This document shows, in pieces, positions 31,762 through 41,041 of a stretch of DNA of 45,013 nucleotides. Under the pieces are notes generated by a model that worked only from the letters and a program-made list of their open reading frames with translations, was not told the origin of the DNA and did no database searches. Made by a program: the position numbers and the translations under genes. Positions within the stretch are counted from its first letter, which is position 1. The number at the start of each line of letters is the position of its first letter. The stretch is taken from contig JAJXVT010000008.1 of the NCBI GenBank assembly GCA_021781995.1, positions 1 to 45,013 on the forward strand. Direction: 5' to 3'. This stretch comes from a bacterium (GTDB lineage Bacteria; Chlamydiota; Chlamydiia; Chlamydiales; SM23-39).

Positions 31762-32796
31762 CTAGTATGTTGGGGCTAAACTTCTCATGAGTCCTCTTTT
31801 ATCGAGTTGTACAACCCAAACTTCGTGGTCTTGGCGGCCATAGGCAACCCAAATGGTGTCGTTATTCACAAGAAAGCCGCAGGGAAATATGGCTTGAACT
31901 GGTTTCCAGTAATGTTCGTATTGCGTTCCGGAATAAAATTCGGGGGCGATAATCGGTGTTACACTGGCACGCGAAACGGTAAAGGGCGGATATGAGTTAA
32001 ATGCATAGGCGCCCATAAAATAGTGGAGCATGGATTGTCCTCCAGATTGAACTGTGGCTAGTTCAATGCTGGAGTGAAAAAAAGCTAGGTATTGTCCATC
32101 GATTAAAAGAGCTGGCGTCCCGCCTCTCAAATCTCCCCAACCCCAATAGCTCTTTTGATCGGAATAGCTGACGGTATTGCAAACATGAGACCATAATTTG
32201 GGATGAAATACGAGGTGAGGGTCGATGCTATAGGATAGTAAGAGGGTATTTTGATAGTTGAATGGAACCCAATTTTTTTCTCGTAATTGATCGCTTTGTC
32301 CTTCGTATTGGGTGAGCTTTGTTTTATGTAAAATCGAAAAGGTTTTTCCGTTGTAATCAAGTTCGGCAACATGAATTCGAAAACCTGCTTTACTCACTTT
32401 TTGATCGGGACAATCGCTATATACAAGAAAGAGTTTACTTCCTACTTCTACTAATCTGCCGTCTTCCGCGCGAGAAGGGACTAATGAATCGCTGTCTCGA
32501 AAAGCCAGCAATTGTGCTTCTCCGGTGGGATTGAATTGATCATCGAGCCAAATAAGGCCAATTTCTGAATTAAAGGATTTTTTGTTTCCGGGAATAATCC
32601 GAAAACTCATAAGTAACTTTCCCTTCCATCGAATAATGGAAGGGTTAAATGCGTAAGGATAGTGCGGAATATGGATCTGTTTTGTTTGGATGATAAAATC
32701 GCTTGTGTAATGTTCAAGGTCGAGATAGCCGACCCCAAATAATTGTTGGTTCAATAAGACAGCGATAAAACAAATCAAACACCGCAAGATCTTCAT
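31762..32796 (-). CDS. exported GH130-like beta-propeller protein (copy 2)
   Basis: About 344 residues from ATG 32796, with a signal peptide (MKILRCLICFIAVLLNQQLF). Repeated blade-like segments occur: FNPSIIRWKGKLLMSFR, EDGRLVEVGSKLFLVYSD, KNWVPFNYQNTLLLSYSI, DGQYLAFFHSS and GFLVNNDTIWVAYG. They resemble five-bladed propellers of GH130/GH43-type glycan enzymes. The upstream gene encodes a close paralogue and overlaps it by 4 bp. GH130 enzymes are phosphorylases or hydrolases of mannosides; activity here is not proven. Confidence 0.75.
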   Translation of the reverse strand: MKILRCLICFIAVLLNQQLFGVGYLDLEHYTSDFIIQTKQIHIPHYPYAFNPSIIRWKGKLLMSFRIIPGNKKSFNSEIGLIWLDDQFNPTGEAQLLAFRDSDSLVPSRAEDGRLVEVGSKLFLVYSDCPDQKVSKAGFRIHVAELDYNGKTFSILHKTKLTQYEGQSDQLREKNWVPFNYQNTLLLSYSIDPHLVFHPKLWSHVCNTVSYSDQKSYWGWGDLRGGTPALLIDGQYLAFFHSSIELATVQSGGQSMLHYFMGAYAFNSYPPFTVSRASVTPIIAPEFYSGTQYEHYWKPVQAIFPCGFLVNNDTIWVAYGRQDHEVWVVQLDKRGLMRSLAPTY

Positions 32797-33911
32797 GGAT
32801 TCACCGGTACTAAACTGTTTAAAAGTTGTTGTTTGTCGATTTTTGCTACCCATACTTCGTGGTCTTGTTTCCCATAAGAGACCCAAATGGTATCTCCTTG
32901 GACAACCATGCCGCAGGGAAATACGGCGCGCAATGGCTTCCATGTTTTGTACATGGGACCATCATAAAAATGATCGCCTATAATTGGGTCTGGGCTTACT
33001 TTTGTGATTGTAAAGGGTGGCTCTGCAGAAAAAGTATAGGCTCCCATGAAATAATGAAGCATCACTTTGCCATTGGAATGGAGCGAAGGTAAATTTCTAG
33101 AGCTGTGAAAAAACGCGAGGTATTCATCACCGATTTTTAAAGCTTGTGTTCCTCCTCGAAGAGCTCCCCATTGCCAATCGCTTAAAAAGCGCGATGTGGC
33201 GATAGTTTGGCAAGTGTTGGTTCCTAAAATCGGTTGTAAAACTTGGTGTGGATTGACGCCATAGGATAAGAGCAAGGTATTGTCATAATCAAATGGAACC
33301 CAATTTTTTTCTGTTTTGGCAGGCGATTCTCCTTCAAAATCTAAAAATATATTCGATTGTTCTGCATAAAATTGCCGACCGTCAAAAAAGAGCTCTGCAA
33401 CGAGCATACGGCGAATTTCGCGGTCGGTAACGGTTTTGAGGTGGTTGTTATAGACAAGATATAGGTGGCCATTGGATTGAATTAAACGGGGATCTTGCCG
33501 CTTAGTAAAGCAATAATCATCGGTAAAGGGCATGGCAATTAATTGCGGTTCACCGACCGGATTGCAATCTTGATCCAAAAGCACAAGGCCTATGTTATTA
33601 GTGGATCCGTTTTCACTATACGTGCGAAAACTCATTAATAAAAAGCCATTCCAATCAATGATAGAAGCGTTGAATGCACAAGGAAAGCCAGATAGGTTGA
33701 TTCGTTTTGTTTGAATGACGAAATCTTGTTTGAGATCATGCAGATCAAAAAATTGCGGACTATATTCGAAAGGCGTTCGCATATATTCGGGTCCTTCTGA
33801 TAAGGCCCATTCGGACTGTTCTTCACAGTCGAAATAATCTTGGGTGCTTTCTGCAGCAAGAAAAAATGGTAGTACAGCACATGCAACAGTGAATAAAAGA
33901 TGCTGATTCAT
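32793..33911 (-). CDS. exported GH130-like beta-propeller protein (copy 1)
   Basis: A 372-residue protein with signal peptide MNQHLLFTVACAVLPFFLAA. It shares blade motifs with the next gene: FNASIIDWNGFLLMSFR, RQDPRLIQSNGHLYLVYN (like the EDPR motif of GH130), KNWVPFDYDNTLLLSYGV, GDEYLAFFHSS and GDTIWVSYGKQDHEVWVA. This is a tandem duplication. Its ATG shares a base with the TAA of the pyruvyltransferase-like gene, so all three form one operon for an exported glycan process. Confidence 0.78.
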   Translation of the reverse strand: MNQHLLFTVACAVLPFFLAAESTQDYFDCEEQSEWALSEGPEYMRTPFEYSPQFFDLHDLKQDFVIQTKRINLSGFPCAFNASIIDWNGFLLMSFRTYSENGSTNNIGLVLLDQDCNPVGEPQLIAMPFTDDYCFTKRQDPRLIQSNGHLYLVYNNHLKTVTDREIRRMLVAELFFDGRQFYAEQSNIFLDFEGESPAKTEKNWVPFDYDNTLLLSYGVNPHQVLQPILGTNTCQTIATSRFLSDWQWGALRGGTQALKIGDEYLAFFHSSRNLPSLHSNGKVMLHYFMGAYTFSAEPPFTITKVSPDPIIGDHFYDGPMYKTWKPLRAVFPCGMVVQGDTIWVSYGKQDHEVWVAKIDKQQLLNSLVPVNP

Positions 33912-34810
33912 TATAGTGAACTCCTAGGAAAATTGAATTTTTTAGGGGTGGCTGATGGCCATAAGTCAAAGGGGAATGCTTCGTATAGTTTTTGCAAATC
34001 ACAAATAAAGGGGGGCTCTCCACCCATCTTCAGAGCTTCTTCGACAGAATTTGCGTATTGAAAATGGGGACGCCCTGTGCCTAAGTAATAATCTTCGTAT
34101 TTGAAGAGATGCTGGTTTTTTTCGCTGACTCGCATATAGCGGGCCGGAATGCCGAAACTTTCAGCGACAATCACGCCGTGCAATGAGCTGGAAATGACAA
34201 ATTTACTGTCTAAAATTTTGTCGATTACTTCATGCCAAGGATCTGTTGCATATACGATATTGGAGTTTGCAGATCGGGGAAAGAGGTGCAGCTCTTGATA
34301 GTGTACTACGATAACATAATCGTATTTGGGATTTTGTTTTCGCTTGAATTCCGGAAATAAGTAAGGCAGCAAAAGGGCTGGATCTCCATAAATTGCAGGC
34401 GCTTGAATTCGAAAATTTTCCCATAAAAATTCTCTGGTTTTAGGTCCGCGCACTGCGCGAACGTCTAAATTGGTAAACTCATATTGAGATCGGTCTAGCG
34501 TTTTTCCGTTGATTCCTGATCCCCAAATCACATCGTTATCATATGCAAAATAGAAAATGGAACCTACGGCAAGCAATTTTTGTTCATGCGATTTTGGTTT
34601 TTTCCGATAATAGCGAACAGGTCCATCAATCATGCGTTCTACTATTTTTAATGATAAATAGTCGCCGAAATTGATTTCTCGGTTTTCGCCCCACCAAAAT
34701 AAGGGCAATCCTTCTAGGTTTGCGTCCCCATAGAAATTCATCGAAAACGCAGGTGTGCTGCTGAAAGTCAACAGTGTCAGTAAAAGGCACTTTAAACGTA
34801 AAGATTTCAT
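33911..34810 (-). CDS. polysaccharide pyruvyltransferase-like protein with signal peptide
   Basis: About 299 residues from ATG 34810, three bases after GAGG; a longer frame to 34924 lacks a site. The signal peptide is MKSLRLKCLLLTLLTFSSTP plus AFS. The domain starts at WWGENREINFGDYLSLKIVE, with VRGPKTREFLWENF, YGDPALLLPYLFP, and SSSLHGVIVAESFGIPARY, all typical of the PS_pyruv_trans family. Family members add ketal-linked pyruvate to polysaccharides using PEP, usually in the cytosol, so an exported form is odd. It leads a three-gene operon with the GH130-like genes. Confidence 0.85.
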   Translation of the reverse strand: MKSLRLKCLLLTLLTFSSTPAFSMNFYGDANLEGLPLFWWGENREINFGDYLSLKIVERMIDGPVRYYRKKPKSHEQKLLAVGSIFYFAYDNDVIWGSGINGKTLDRSQYEFTNLDVRAVRGPKTREFLWENFRIQAPAIYGDPALLLPYLFPEFKRKQNPKYDYVIVVHYQELHLFPRSANSNIVYATDPWHEVIDKILDSKFVISSSLHGVIVAESFGIPARYMRVSEKNQHLFKYEDYYLGTGRPHFQYANSVEEALKMGGEPPFICDLQKLYEAFPFDLWPSATPKKFNFPRSSL

Positions 34811-35083
34811 AAACCTCGTTATAGCGAGTCGGTGAATTTGTGCTAAGAACTTTTTTAAAATCTTGTTAAGATGGTCTGTCCAAGCACTTGATAAAGAGAT
34901 TGGAAGATGTTCGTAGCGAGTCAATTACTCTATCGAAAACGGTGAAAAAAAATATACACTGAAAATATTTGAGTTGATCCTAAGGGTCTTACGGAGGGTT
35001 ATTTTATTAAATGGTCTTGGTCTCTTGAAATTAAAAAAATATTTTCACATTATCCTATAAATCAGAAAACAGAAGGAGTGTAT

Positions 35084-35485
35084 ATGGGTTGTCCTATGTC
35101 TAAGTGGCAGGTTTTGCTAGGCCGGATATTGTATTCAGCAATTTTTATTCTATCTTCGCTCAGTCACTTTAGCGGCGCTACGATCGCTTATGCGGAAAAT
35201 CGCGGAGTCCCTATGGCGCAGATTTTTGTTCCGTTATTTGGCTTGATTGCTCTTTTAGGGGGCTTGAGTATTTTATTGGGTTATAAAGCTCGGCTTGGGG
35301 CGTGGCTTTTGATCGTTTTTTTGCTGCCGGCAACATTGTTGCTGCACCAATTTTGGAATGTAGCAGATCCTAAGGCTGCCATGATTGAGCACATTATGTT
35401 CATGAAAAACCTGGCTTTATTAGGGTCGGCGTTATTGATTGCTCATTTTGGTTCTGGTCCGTTCAGTGTGTCTCGGCAAGAGTAA
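35084..35485 (+). CDS. DoxX-family membrane protein
   Basis: About 133 residues with four membrane helices. GRILYSAIFILSSLSHFSG and the later LLLHQFWNV with MKNLALLGSALLI match DoxX/MauE-type proteins, whose roles include oxidative-stress or thiosulfate-related redox. ATG 35084 follows AAGGAG by five bases; a GTG at 35078 overlaps the site. It is followed 5 bp later by the PAP2 gene, so they are cotranscribed. Confidence 0.8.
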   Translation: MGCPMSKWQVLLGRILYSAIFILSSLSHFSGATIAYAENRGVPMAQIFVPLFGLIALLGGLSILLGYKARLGAWLLIVFLLPATLLLHQFWNVADPKAAMIEHIMFMKNLALLGSALLIAHFGSGPFSVSRQE

Positions 35486-35490
35486 GCAGC

Positions 35491-36351
35491 ATGCCGTTTC
35501 ACGACTGGCAACTACAATGGATCTTGCGGTTATCGGAATATAGAACAGAAACACTCGATAGACTTTTTTTGTTCCTCAATTATTTCGATTCGGTGTTTTT
35601 TGTTTTTGTGTTGGTCCCAATTGTCTGGATTGGGATCTCTTATCGTTGGGGAATTAAAATTTTTTATTTAATGCTCTTGAATGTGGCATTCAATAGCTTG
35701 CTCAAGCAATTAGTCGGTTGGCCTCGTCCAAGTACGGATTGCCCTGAAGTTGGTTTGGTTCATTTTAATAATGGTGGATTTCCGAGCGGGGCGGTGCAAA
35801 CTTCGGTCATGCTGAGCATTTTGCTTATATATTATTGGCGGACGCGATTGAGTGTAGTAATTGCAGTGGTCTATGTAGCCGCGATGGCGTTTTCTCGTTT
35901 ATATCTTGGCGTGCATTATCCGATTGATTTATTGGGTGGTGTTATTTCTGGGAGTGTCGTAGCGATTGTCTTTTTAAAGATGGTACATCCATTGGAGAGG
36001 GCATTGATTTCATATTTATCCTGTTCGAGGTGGGTTTTAGGATGGCGTCTAGCCGTTGCGATGATTTTGCCTGTTTTGGGCGTTGCCTTGGTGGATCGAA
36101 ATCTCGCTCTTTTATCTATTGGAAGTGTGGCAGGAATGTGGGTAGGCGTTTATGTTTCTGGTCTTTATCGTTTATATTTACCCGATGCCAAAACAATGCC
36201 TCAAAGAATCTACAGAGGACTTTTTGCCGCATTAGGTGTGTTTTTGATTTTGGGTTTTGGAAGCGCTCACATCGTTTTGAGTGGGTGTGTGATTGCTTTG
36301 TGGATGAGTTTGTTGGCAAGTCCTTTATATCGTTCGCGATTGAAGAATTAG
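35491..36351 (+). CDS. PAP2-family membrane phosphatase with altered motif 2
   Basis: A 286-residue protein with six or more membrane helices. The three PAP2 motifs are present in order: KQLVGWPRP (72-80), PSGA (98-101) and SRLYLGVHYPIDLLGG (135-150). In active enzymes motif 2 is PSGH; here the His is Ala, while H142, R136 and D146 of motif 3 stay. PAP2 proteins dephosphorylate phosphatidate, undecaprenyl pyrophosphate or lipid A. The missing His, usually the general acid, may reduce or abolish activity. A C-terminal hydrophobic extension follows. Confidence 0.83.
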   Translation: MPFHDWQLQWILRLSEYRTETLDRLFLFLNYFDSVFFVFVLVPIVWIGISYRWGIKIFYLMLLNVAFNSLLKQLVGWPRPSTDCPEVGLVHFNNGGFPSGAVQTSVMLSILLIYYWRTRLSVVIAVVYVAAMAFSRLYLGVHYPIDLLGGVISGSVVAIVFLKMVHPLERALISYLSCSRWVLGWRLAVAMILPVLGVALVDRNLALLSIGSVAGMWVGVYVSGLYRLYLPDAKTMPQRIYRGLFAALGVFLILGFGSAHIVLSGCVIALWMSLLASPLYRSRLKN

Positions 36352-36405
36352 ATGCTTGACTCCTTTTGGCTAGGTTGTGTACAAGAACGAAACTATAGGT
36401 GTGTA

Positions 36406-37269
36406 ATGCGGAAATTGAAGATCGCTTTTTATATATTGTTGTCGTTAGCGGCTGTTTTTGCAACGATTTCGCTCTTGGCCGAAGGCAATATCGAAGTGCT
36501 AAATCCAAAAGGTATCATCGCTGCACAACAGCGGGATTTGATCGCGACTAGCACTTGGCTCATGTTGATTATCGTCATTCCTACTCTGATCTTGTCGGCT
36601 GTAATCGCTTGGCAGTATCGGCAGGAAAATAAAAAAGCCAAGCACAATCCCGATTGGGATTATAATTTCACGGCTGAGGCTATTTGGTGGGGAGTTCCTT
36701 TTATTATCATCACTATTTTGTCAGTGATCGTTTGGCAAAGTAGTTATGCCCTAGATCCGTTCAAGCCGTTAAAATCTGATAAAAAACCGCTGACGATCCA
36801 GGCTGTAGCTTTGCAGTGGAAATGGCTCTTTATATACCCCGAGCAAAAAATTGCAACTCTCAATTTTGTCGAAATGCCAACAGACGTACCGATCGTATTT
36901 GATATTACCGCCGATGCTCCGATGAATTCATTTTGGATTCCGCAATTGGGCGGGCAAATTTATGCAATGCCAGGAATGAAGACAAAATTGCATTTAATGG
37001 CCAATGAAACAGGTGTATTTCGCGGATCTTCCGCCAATTTAAGCGGCAAAGGATTTTCCGGTATGTACTTTGCGGTAAAAGCTGTAACTGAAAATGATTT
37101 CGATACATGGGTCGCTAATGCGCAACAGTCGCAACAGATCCTGGATCGGCAAGTATACGATGACTTGGCTCGCCCAAGTGAAAATGTGCCGGAGGCTCAG
37201 TATGCGCTGCAATCTTCGGATCTTTACGATCAAATTGTCATGAAATATATGAGTATGGATGGAAAATAA
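36406..37269 (+). CDS. cyoA: cytochrome bo quinol oxidase subunit II
   Basis: About 287 residues from ATG 36406. An N-terminal lipoprotein/signal-like helix (about 8-27), a second helix (about 50-73) and a third (about 97-113) anchor a periplasmic cupredoxin-like domain. The domain includes QAVALQWKWLFIYPEQKIAT and NSFWIPQLGGQIYAMPGM. The Cu-A ligands are absent, as expected for a quinol oxidase. It is the first gene of cyoABCDE; its end overlaps cyoB by 11 bp. Confidence 0.95.
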   Translation: MRKLKIAFYILLSLAAVFATISLLAEGNIEVLNPKGIIAAQQRDLIATSTWLMLIIVIPTLILSAVIAWQYRQENKKAKHNPDWDYNFTAEAIWWGVPFIIITILSVIVWQSSYALDPFKPLKSDKKPLTIQAVALQWKWLFIYPEQKIATLNFVEMPTDVPIVFDITADAPMNSFWIPQLGGQIYAMPGMKTKLHLMANETGVFRGSSANLSGKGFSGMYFAVKAVTENDFDTWVANAQQSQQILDRQVYDDLARPSENVPEAQYALQSSDLYDQIVMKYMSMDGK

Positions 37270-39220
37270 ATTGTTTGGCCGACTCACGTTAGAGGCATTC
37301 CGACACGATTGGATTGAAGTAGGCGCTAATTTGATGATGGTATTCATCGGTTTGGCAGTCGCGTATTATTTAACGCGTCAGAAAAAATGGAAATGGTTGT
37401 GGACTGAATATTTGACGTCTTTGGATCATAAAAAGATTGGGATCATGTATGTCGTGGTCACTCTTTTGATGCTAGTAAAGGGTCTGATTGATGCTTTTAT
37501 GATGCGGGCGCAGCAAGCAATGGCGGCAGGACCGGCGCAGGGTTATTTAGGATCCGAGCATTATCAGCAATTGTTTACAGCTCACGGGACGACGATGATT
37601 TTCTTTGTCGGCATGGGCGCTGTATTTGCTTTGGCCAATTTAGTCATGCCTTTGCAAATAGGCGCGCGAGACGTAGCTTATCCATTTTTGAATTCCATTA
37701 GCTTTTATCTATATGCCGCAGGTGCGATGCTTTTAATTGTTTCGTTAATGATTGGCGAATTTGCCGGCACCGGCTGGGTTTCTTATCCGCCTTTAGCCGG
37801 CATTGAATATAGTCCGGGTGTTGGAGTTGATTATTGGATTTGGAGCGTGCAGATTGCGGGCATCGGCAGTTTATTTTCAGGCATTAATTTCTTTGTCACA
37901 ATGCTTAAAATGCGCTGTCCCGGCATGTCACTTATGAAAATGCCGATTTTTGTTTGGTCTTTACTCGGTTCGATGGTTTTAGTGCTGTTTGCATTTCCCA
38001 TTTTGACTGCAACTATAGGCATGTTGACTCTTGATCGGGTATTTGACACTCACTTTTTTACGGCTGGATTTGGCGGAAATGCCATGATGTATATCAATTT
38101 GATTTGGGCGTGGGGTCATCCCGAGGTGTATATTCTAGTTTTGCCTGCATTTGGCGTGTTTTCCGAAGTAGTACCGGTTTTTTCAAGAAAACGGCTTTTT
38201 GGATACGTCTCGATGGTTTGGGCGCTGGGCGCGATTGTTTTTTTATCGTTCATCGTTTGGCTTCATCACTTTTTCACGATGGGAGCCGGAGCCAATGTGA
38301 ATGCATTTTTCGGCATCATGACGATGCTGATCGCGGTCCCAACGGGGGTAAAAGTCTTCAATTGGGTTTTTACAATGTTTGAGGGCAAAGTACACTTCGC
38401 GACGCCTATGCTGTGGTTCATGGGCTTTTTGTCCACGTTTGTAATCGGTGGCATGACCGGCGTATTGATGTCGGTTGCAGCTGTTGATTTTCAGGTGCAT
38501 AACAGTTTGTTTTTGATCGGCCATTTTCATTCGATGGTAATCGGAGGCGTGTTATTTGGCGTGTTATCGGCAATTTCTTATTGGTTTCCAAAATACACCG
38601 GATTTATGCTTCATGAGCGATTGGGGCGTTGGGTTTATTGGTGCTGGTTTTGGGGATTTCCAGTGGCATTTTTGCCTCTATACGTCCTTGGATTTATGGG
38701 CGCGACAAGACGCTTAGACCACTATGATGCTGCTACCGGCTGGCAACCTTGGTTTGTCATCGCTGCGATTGGCGCTGCGATTTTAGCTGTCGGGACTGTA
38801 TTATTTCTCGTTCAGCTCATCGTCAGCATTGTGCAACGTAAAAAATTGCGCGATACGACAGGCGGAGATCCTTGGGATGGACGGACCTTGGAGTGGTCGA
38901 CTAGCTCGCCTCCGCCTTTTTATAATTTCGCAATCATTCCTGAGGTCCATACCCGAGATGCCTTCTGGGAGATGAAAAAACACAAAACTCACGAAAAGAA
39001 AATCTATGAGCCCATTCATATGCCGAAAAATACACCCATTGGCATGTATATTGGCGGTTTTGCCTTTTTATTTGGCTTTAGCGTGATTTGGCAGATGCAT
39101 TGGTTGACTATCTTGAGTTTTGCAGGACTTTTAATTTCGATGATTTATCGGCTGTCTGAGAAAGAAACCGATTATTATGTGTCCGTATCGGAAATTGAAA
39201 AAATCGAAGGTGCCCGATGA
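37259..39220 (+). CDS. cyoB: cytochrome bo quinol oxidase subunit I
   Basis: A 653-residue, 15-helix heme-copper oxidase core. Heme and Cu-B ligands lie in HGTTMIFF (about residue 106), WAWGHPEVYILVLPAFGVF (about 280-299, with the His-Tyr cross-link pair), VWLHHFFTMGA (about 330) and VAAVDFQVHNSLFLIGHFHS (about 410-424). It reduces oxygen to water and pumps protons at the cytoplasmic membrane. Length is close to E. coli CyoB. Confidence 0.97.
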   Translation: MENKLFGRLTLEAFRHDWIEVGANLMMVFIGLAVAYYLTRQKKWKWLWTEYLTSLDHKKIGIMYVVVTLLMLVKGLIDAFMMRAQQAMAAGPAQGYLGSEHYQQLFTAHGTTMIFFVGMGAVFALANLVMPLQIGARDVAYPFLNSISFYLYAAGAMLLIVSLMIGEFAGTGWVSYPPLAGIEYSPGVGVDYWIWSVQIAGIGSLFSGINFFVTMLKMRCPGMSLMKMPIFVWSLLGSMVLVLFAFPILTATIGMLTLDRVFDTHFFTAGFGGNAMMYINLIWAWGHPEVYILVLPAFGVFSEVVPVFSRKRLFGYVSMVWALGAIVFLSFIVWLHHFFTMGAGANVNAFFGIMTMLIAVPTGVKVFNWVFTMFEGKVHFATPMLWFMGFLSTFVIGGMTGVLMSVAAVDFQVHNSLFLIGHFHSMVIGGVLFGVLSAISYWFPKYTGFMLHERLGRWVYWCWFWGFPVAFLPLYVLGFMGATRRLDHYDAATGWQPWFVIAAIGAAILAVGTVLFLVQLIVSIVQRKKLRDTTGGDPWDGRTLEWSTSSPPPFYNFAIIPEVHTRDAFWEMKKHKTHEKKIYEPIHMPKNTPIGMYIGGFAFLFGFSVIWQMHWLTILSFAGLLISMIYRLSEKETDYYVSVSEIEKIEGAR

Positions 39221-39807
39221 GTCATGAAAAAGTTCCCGATGTCTATCAAGACGTTCATCACAAAACTGTTTTTGGTTTTTGGGTGTACCTAATGACAGAT
39301 TGCATGTTATTCGGTTGTCTTTTTGCCACTTATTTAGTGTTGCACCATAACACTTTTGGCGGACCTTCTAGCAAAGAGTTGTTTAACCTGCCGTTTGTTT
39401 TGGCCGAGACCATGTTGCTACTCACGAGCAGCTTTACCTCGGGAATCGCCATGCTGCCGCGCTTTCATTATAACAAAAAAGCGCTTTTGGGTTGGTTTGC
39501 TGTGACTTTTTTGCTCGGAGCTAGCTTTGTCGCCATGGAAGTGACTGAGTTCACCCATTTGGCAAGCGAAGGAAATGGATGGACTCGCAGCGGGTTTTTA
39601 ACCGGCTTTTTTACCTTAGTGGGTACTCACGGGTTGCACGTATCGCTTGGACTTCTTTGGATGATCGTCCTTTTAGTCCCCGTATGGCGCCATGGCATCA
39701 ATCCCGTTTCGTTTAAAAGACTTACCTGCCTAAGGCTTTTTTGGCACTTTTTAGACGTCGTTTGGATTTTTATTTTTACGGTTGTATATCTTACGGGAGT
39801 CGTGTGA
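39217..39807 (+). CDS. cyoC: cytochrome bo quinol oxidase subunit III
   Basis: A 196-residue protein with five membrane helices, as in CyoC. Conserved segments include FGFWVYLMTDCMLFGCLFAT, TMLLLTSSFTSGIAML and TLVGTHGLHVSLGLLWMIVL. The start overlaps the cyoB stop (ATGAG, 4 bp). It stabilises the oxidase complex. Confidence 0.95.
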   Translation: MSHEKVPDVYQDVHHKTVFGFWVYLMTDCMLFGCLFATYLVLHHNTFGGPSSKELFNLPFVLAETMLLLTSSFTSGIAMLPRFHYNKKALLGWFAVTFLLGASFVAMEVTEFTHLASEGNGWTRSGFLTGFFTLVGTHGLHVSLGLLWMIVLLVPVWRHGINPVSFKRLTCLRLFWHFLDVVWIFIFTVVYLTGVV

Positions 39808-39811
39808 ATTT

Positions 39812-40138
39812 ATGGATCCACTTAGAATTGAAGATCATTCATCAGAACATGGCAGCATTAAATCGTATGTTCTCGGATATTTATTGTCTTTGGCTTTTAC
39901 CCTGATCTCATACTTTGCAGTTGCAGAAAAAATTGCGTCGCCAATGATTTTGTTGAGTATTATAGGAGTTAGCGCCTTATTTCAGACAGTGGTGCAGCTC
40001 GTATTGTTCTTGCATTTGGGAGCTGAGTCCAAACCTCGTTGGCAAATGATGACCTTTTTCTTTATGGTCATAGTAGTTGGCGCCATTGTGCTCGGGTCGA
40101 TCTGGATCATGGAAAATCTCAACTATCGGACTATGTGA
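39812..40138 (+). CDS. cyoD: cytochrome bo quinol oxidase subunit IV
   Basis: About 108 residues from ATG 39812; an upstream in-frame ATG at 39782 is inside cyoC. Three membrane helices with GYLLSLAFTLISYFAVAEK and QLVLFLHLGAESKPRWQMM, the typical CyoD sequence. The end overlaps cyoE (ATGTGA). Confidence 0.92.
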   Translation: MDPLRIEDHSSEHGSIKSYVLGYLLSLAFTLISYFAVAEKIASPMILLSIIGVSALFQTVVQLVLFLHLGAESKPRWQMMTFFFMVIVVGAIVLGSIWIMENLNYRTM

Positions 40139-40971
40139 AAGAGTATGTTTCTTTAATGAAGCCCGGGATCATTATGGGCAATCTCATTACGGCGGCAGGT
40201 GCATTTGCATTTGGCGCAGATAGCTCGATCCATTGGTCTTTATTTGCTTTGGCATTGTGTGGTCTTGCGCTTGTGATTGGTTCTGGGTGCGCATGCAATC
40301 ACTATAGCGATCGGCACGCAGATAAAATGATGGAACGCACCAAAAAGCGCCCTTTAGTTATTGGCGCTATTTCTCCGGTGCGTGCCCTTGTTTTTGCCGC
40401 CATTATTGGAATTTTCGGTTTTTCTTTATTATTTTGGGGCGTGAATCCAGAAAGCGCTCTTGCAGCAGCGGTTGGTTGGATTGTTTATGTAGCCATTTAT
40501 GGTACCCTCAAATACAAAACCGTCTATGGCACCCTCATTGGAAGCGTAGCTGGAGCTACCCCTCCAGTTGTCGGATATTGCGCTGCCAGCGGCCATTTTG
40601 ACATCTGGGCTTTATTTCTTTTTTTTCTTTTGATTGTGTGGCAAATGCCTCACTTTTTTGCCATTGCCATGTATCGCCATAGCGATTATGCCGCGGCGAA
40701 GATTCCCGTCTTGCCGATTGTTCGAGGATCTAAAGCAGCTAAGGTGCATATGTTCAGCTACGTCGCTGTCTTTGCTTTGCTGGCGCCGATTCCCTTTTTC
40801 GCAGGCCGCGCGGGATCTGTTTACTTGATGGTTGCATTGGCATTGGGTACAGGATGGCTTTTATTGTCATTTTCAGGGAGCAAAAGAGACGATGATGCGA
40901 TGTGGGCGAAACAGATGTTTCGCTGCTCTTTGGTGGTCATCTCCGGCCTTTTTGGCGCCTTAGCATTTTAA
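40135..40971 (+). CDS. cyoE: protoheme IX farnesyltransferase (heme O synthase)
   Basis: About 278 residues. The start is GTG 40135, overlapping the cyoD stop by 4 bp; a longer ATG frame from 40039 lies inside cyoD. The UbiA-type prenyltransferase motifs are NHYSDRHADKMMERTKKRPL (first Asp-rich site) and MPHFFAIAMYRHSDYAAAKI (second). It farnesylates heme B to heme O for the oxidase encoded by the preceding genes. Confidence 0.95.
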   Translation: MKEYVSLMKPGIIMGNLITAAGAFAFGADSSIHWSLFALALCGLALVIGSGCACNHYSDRHADKMMERTKKRPLVIGAISPVRALVFAAIIGIFGFSLLFWGVNPESALAAAVGWIVYVAIYGTLKYKTVYGTLIGSVAGATPPVVGYCAASGHFDIWALFLFFLLIVWQMPHFFAIAMYRHSDYAAAKIPVLPIVRGSKAAKVHMFSYVAVFALLAPIPFFAGRAGSVYLMVALALGTGWLLLSFSGSKRDDDAMWAKQMFRCSLVVISGLFGALAF

Positions 40972-41041
40972 AAGGTTGAAGAGTCGATTCAGAACCGGTT
41001 TTGATTGGACAAATTCAAATAATTATTATATACCATGATGA

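Noticed and set aside
31444-31765. Met/Ile/Val-rich frames on both strands over the His-rich gene
   Set aside because: They are frame-shifted readings of the repeated His/Asp codons.
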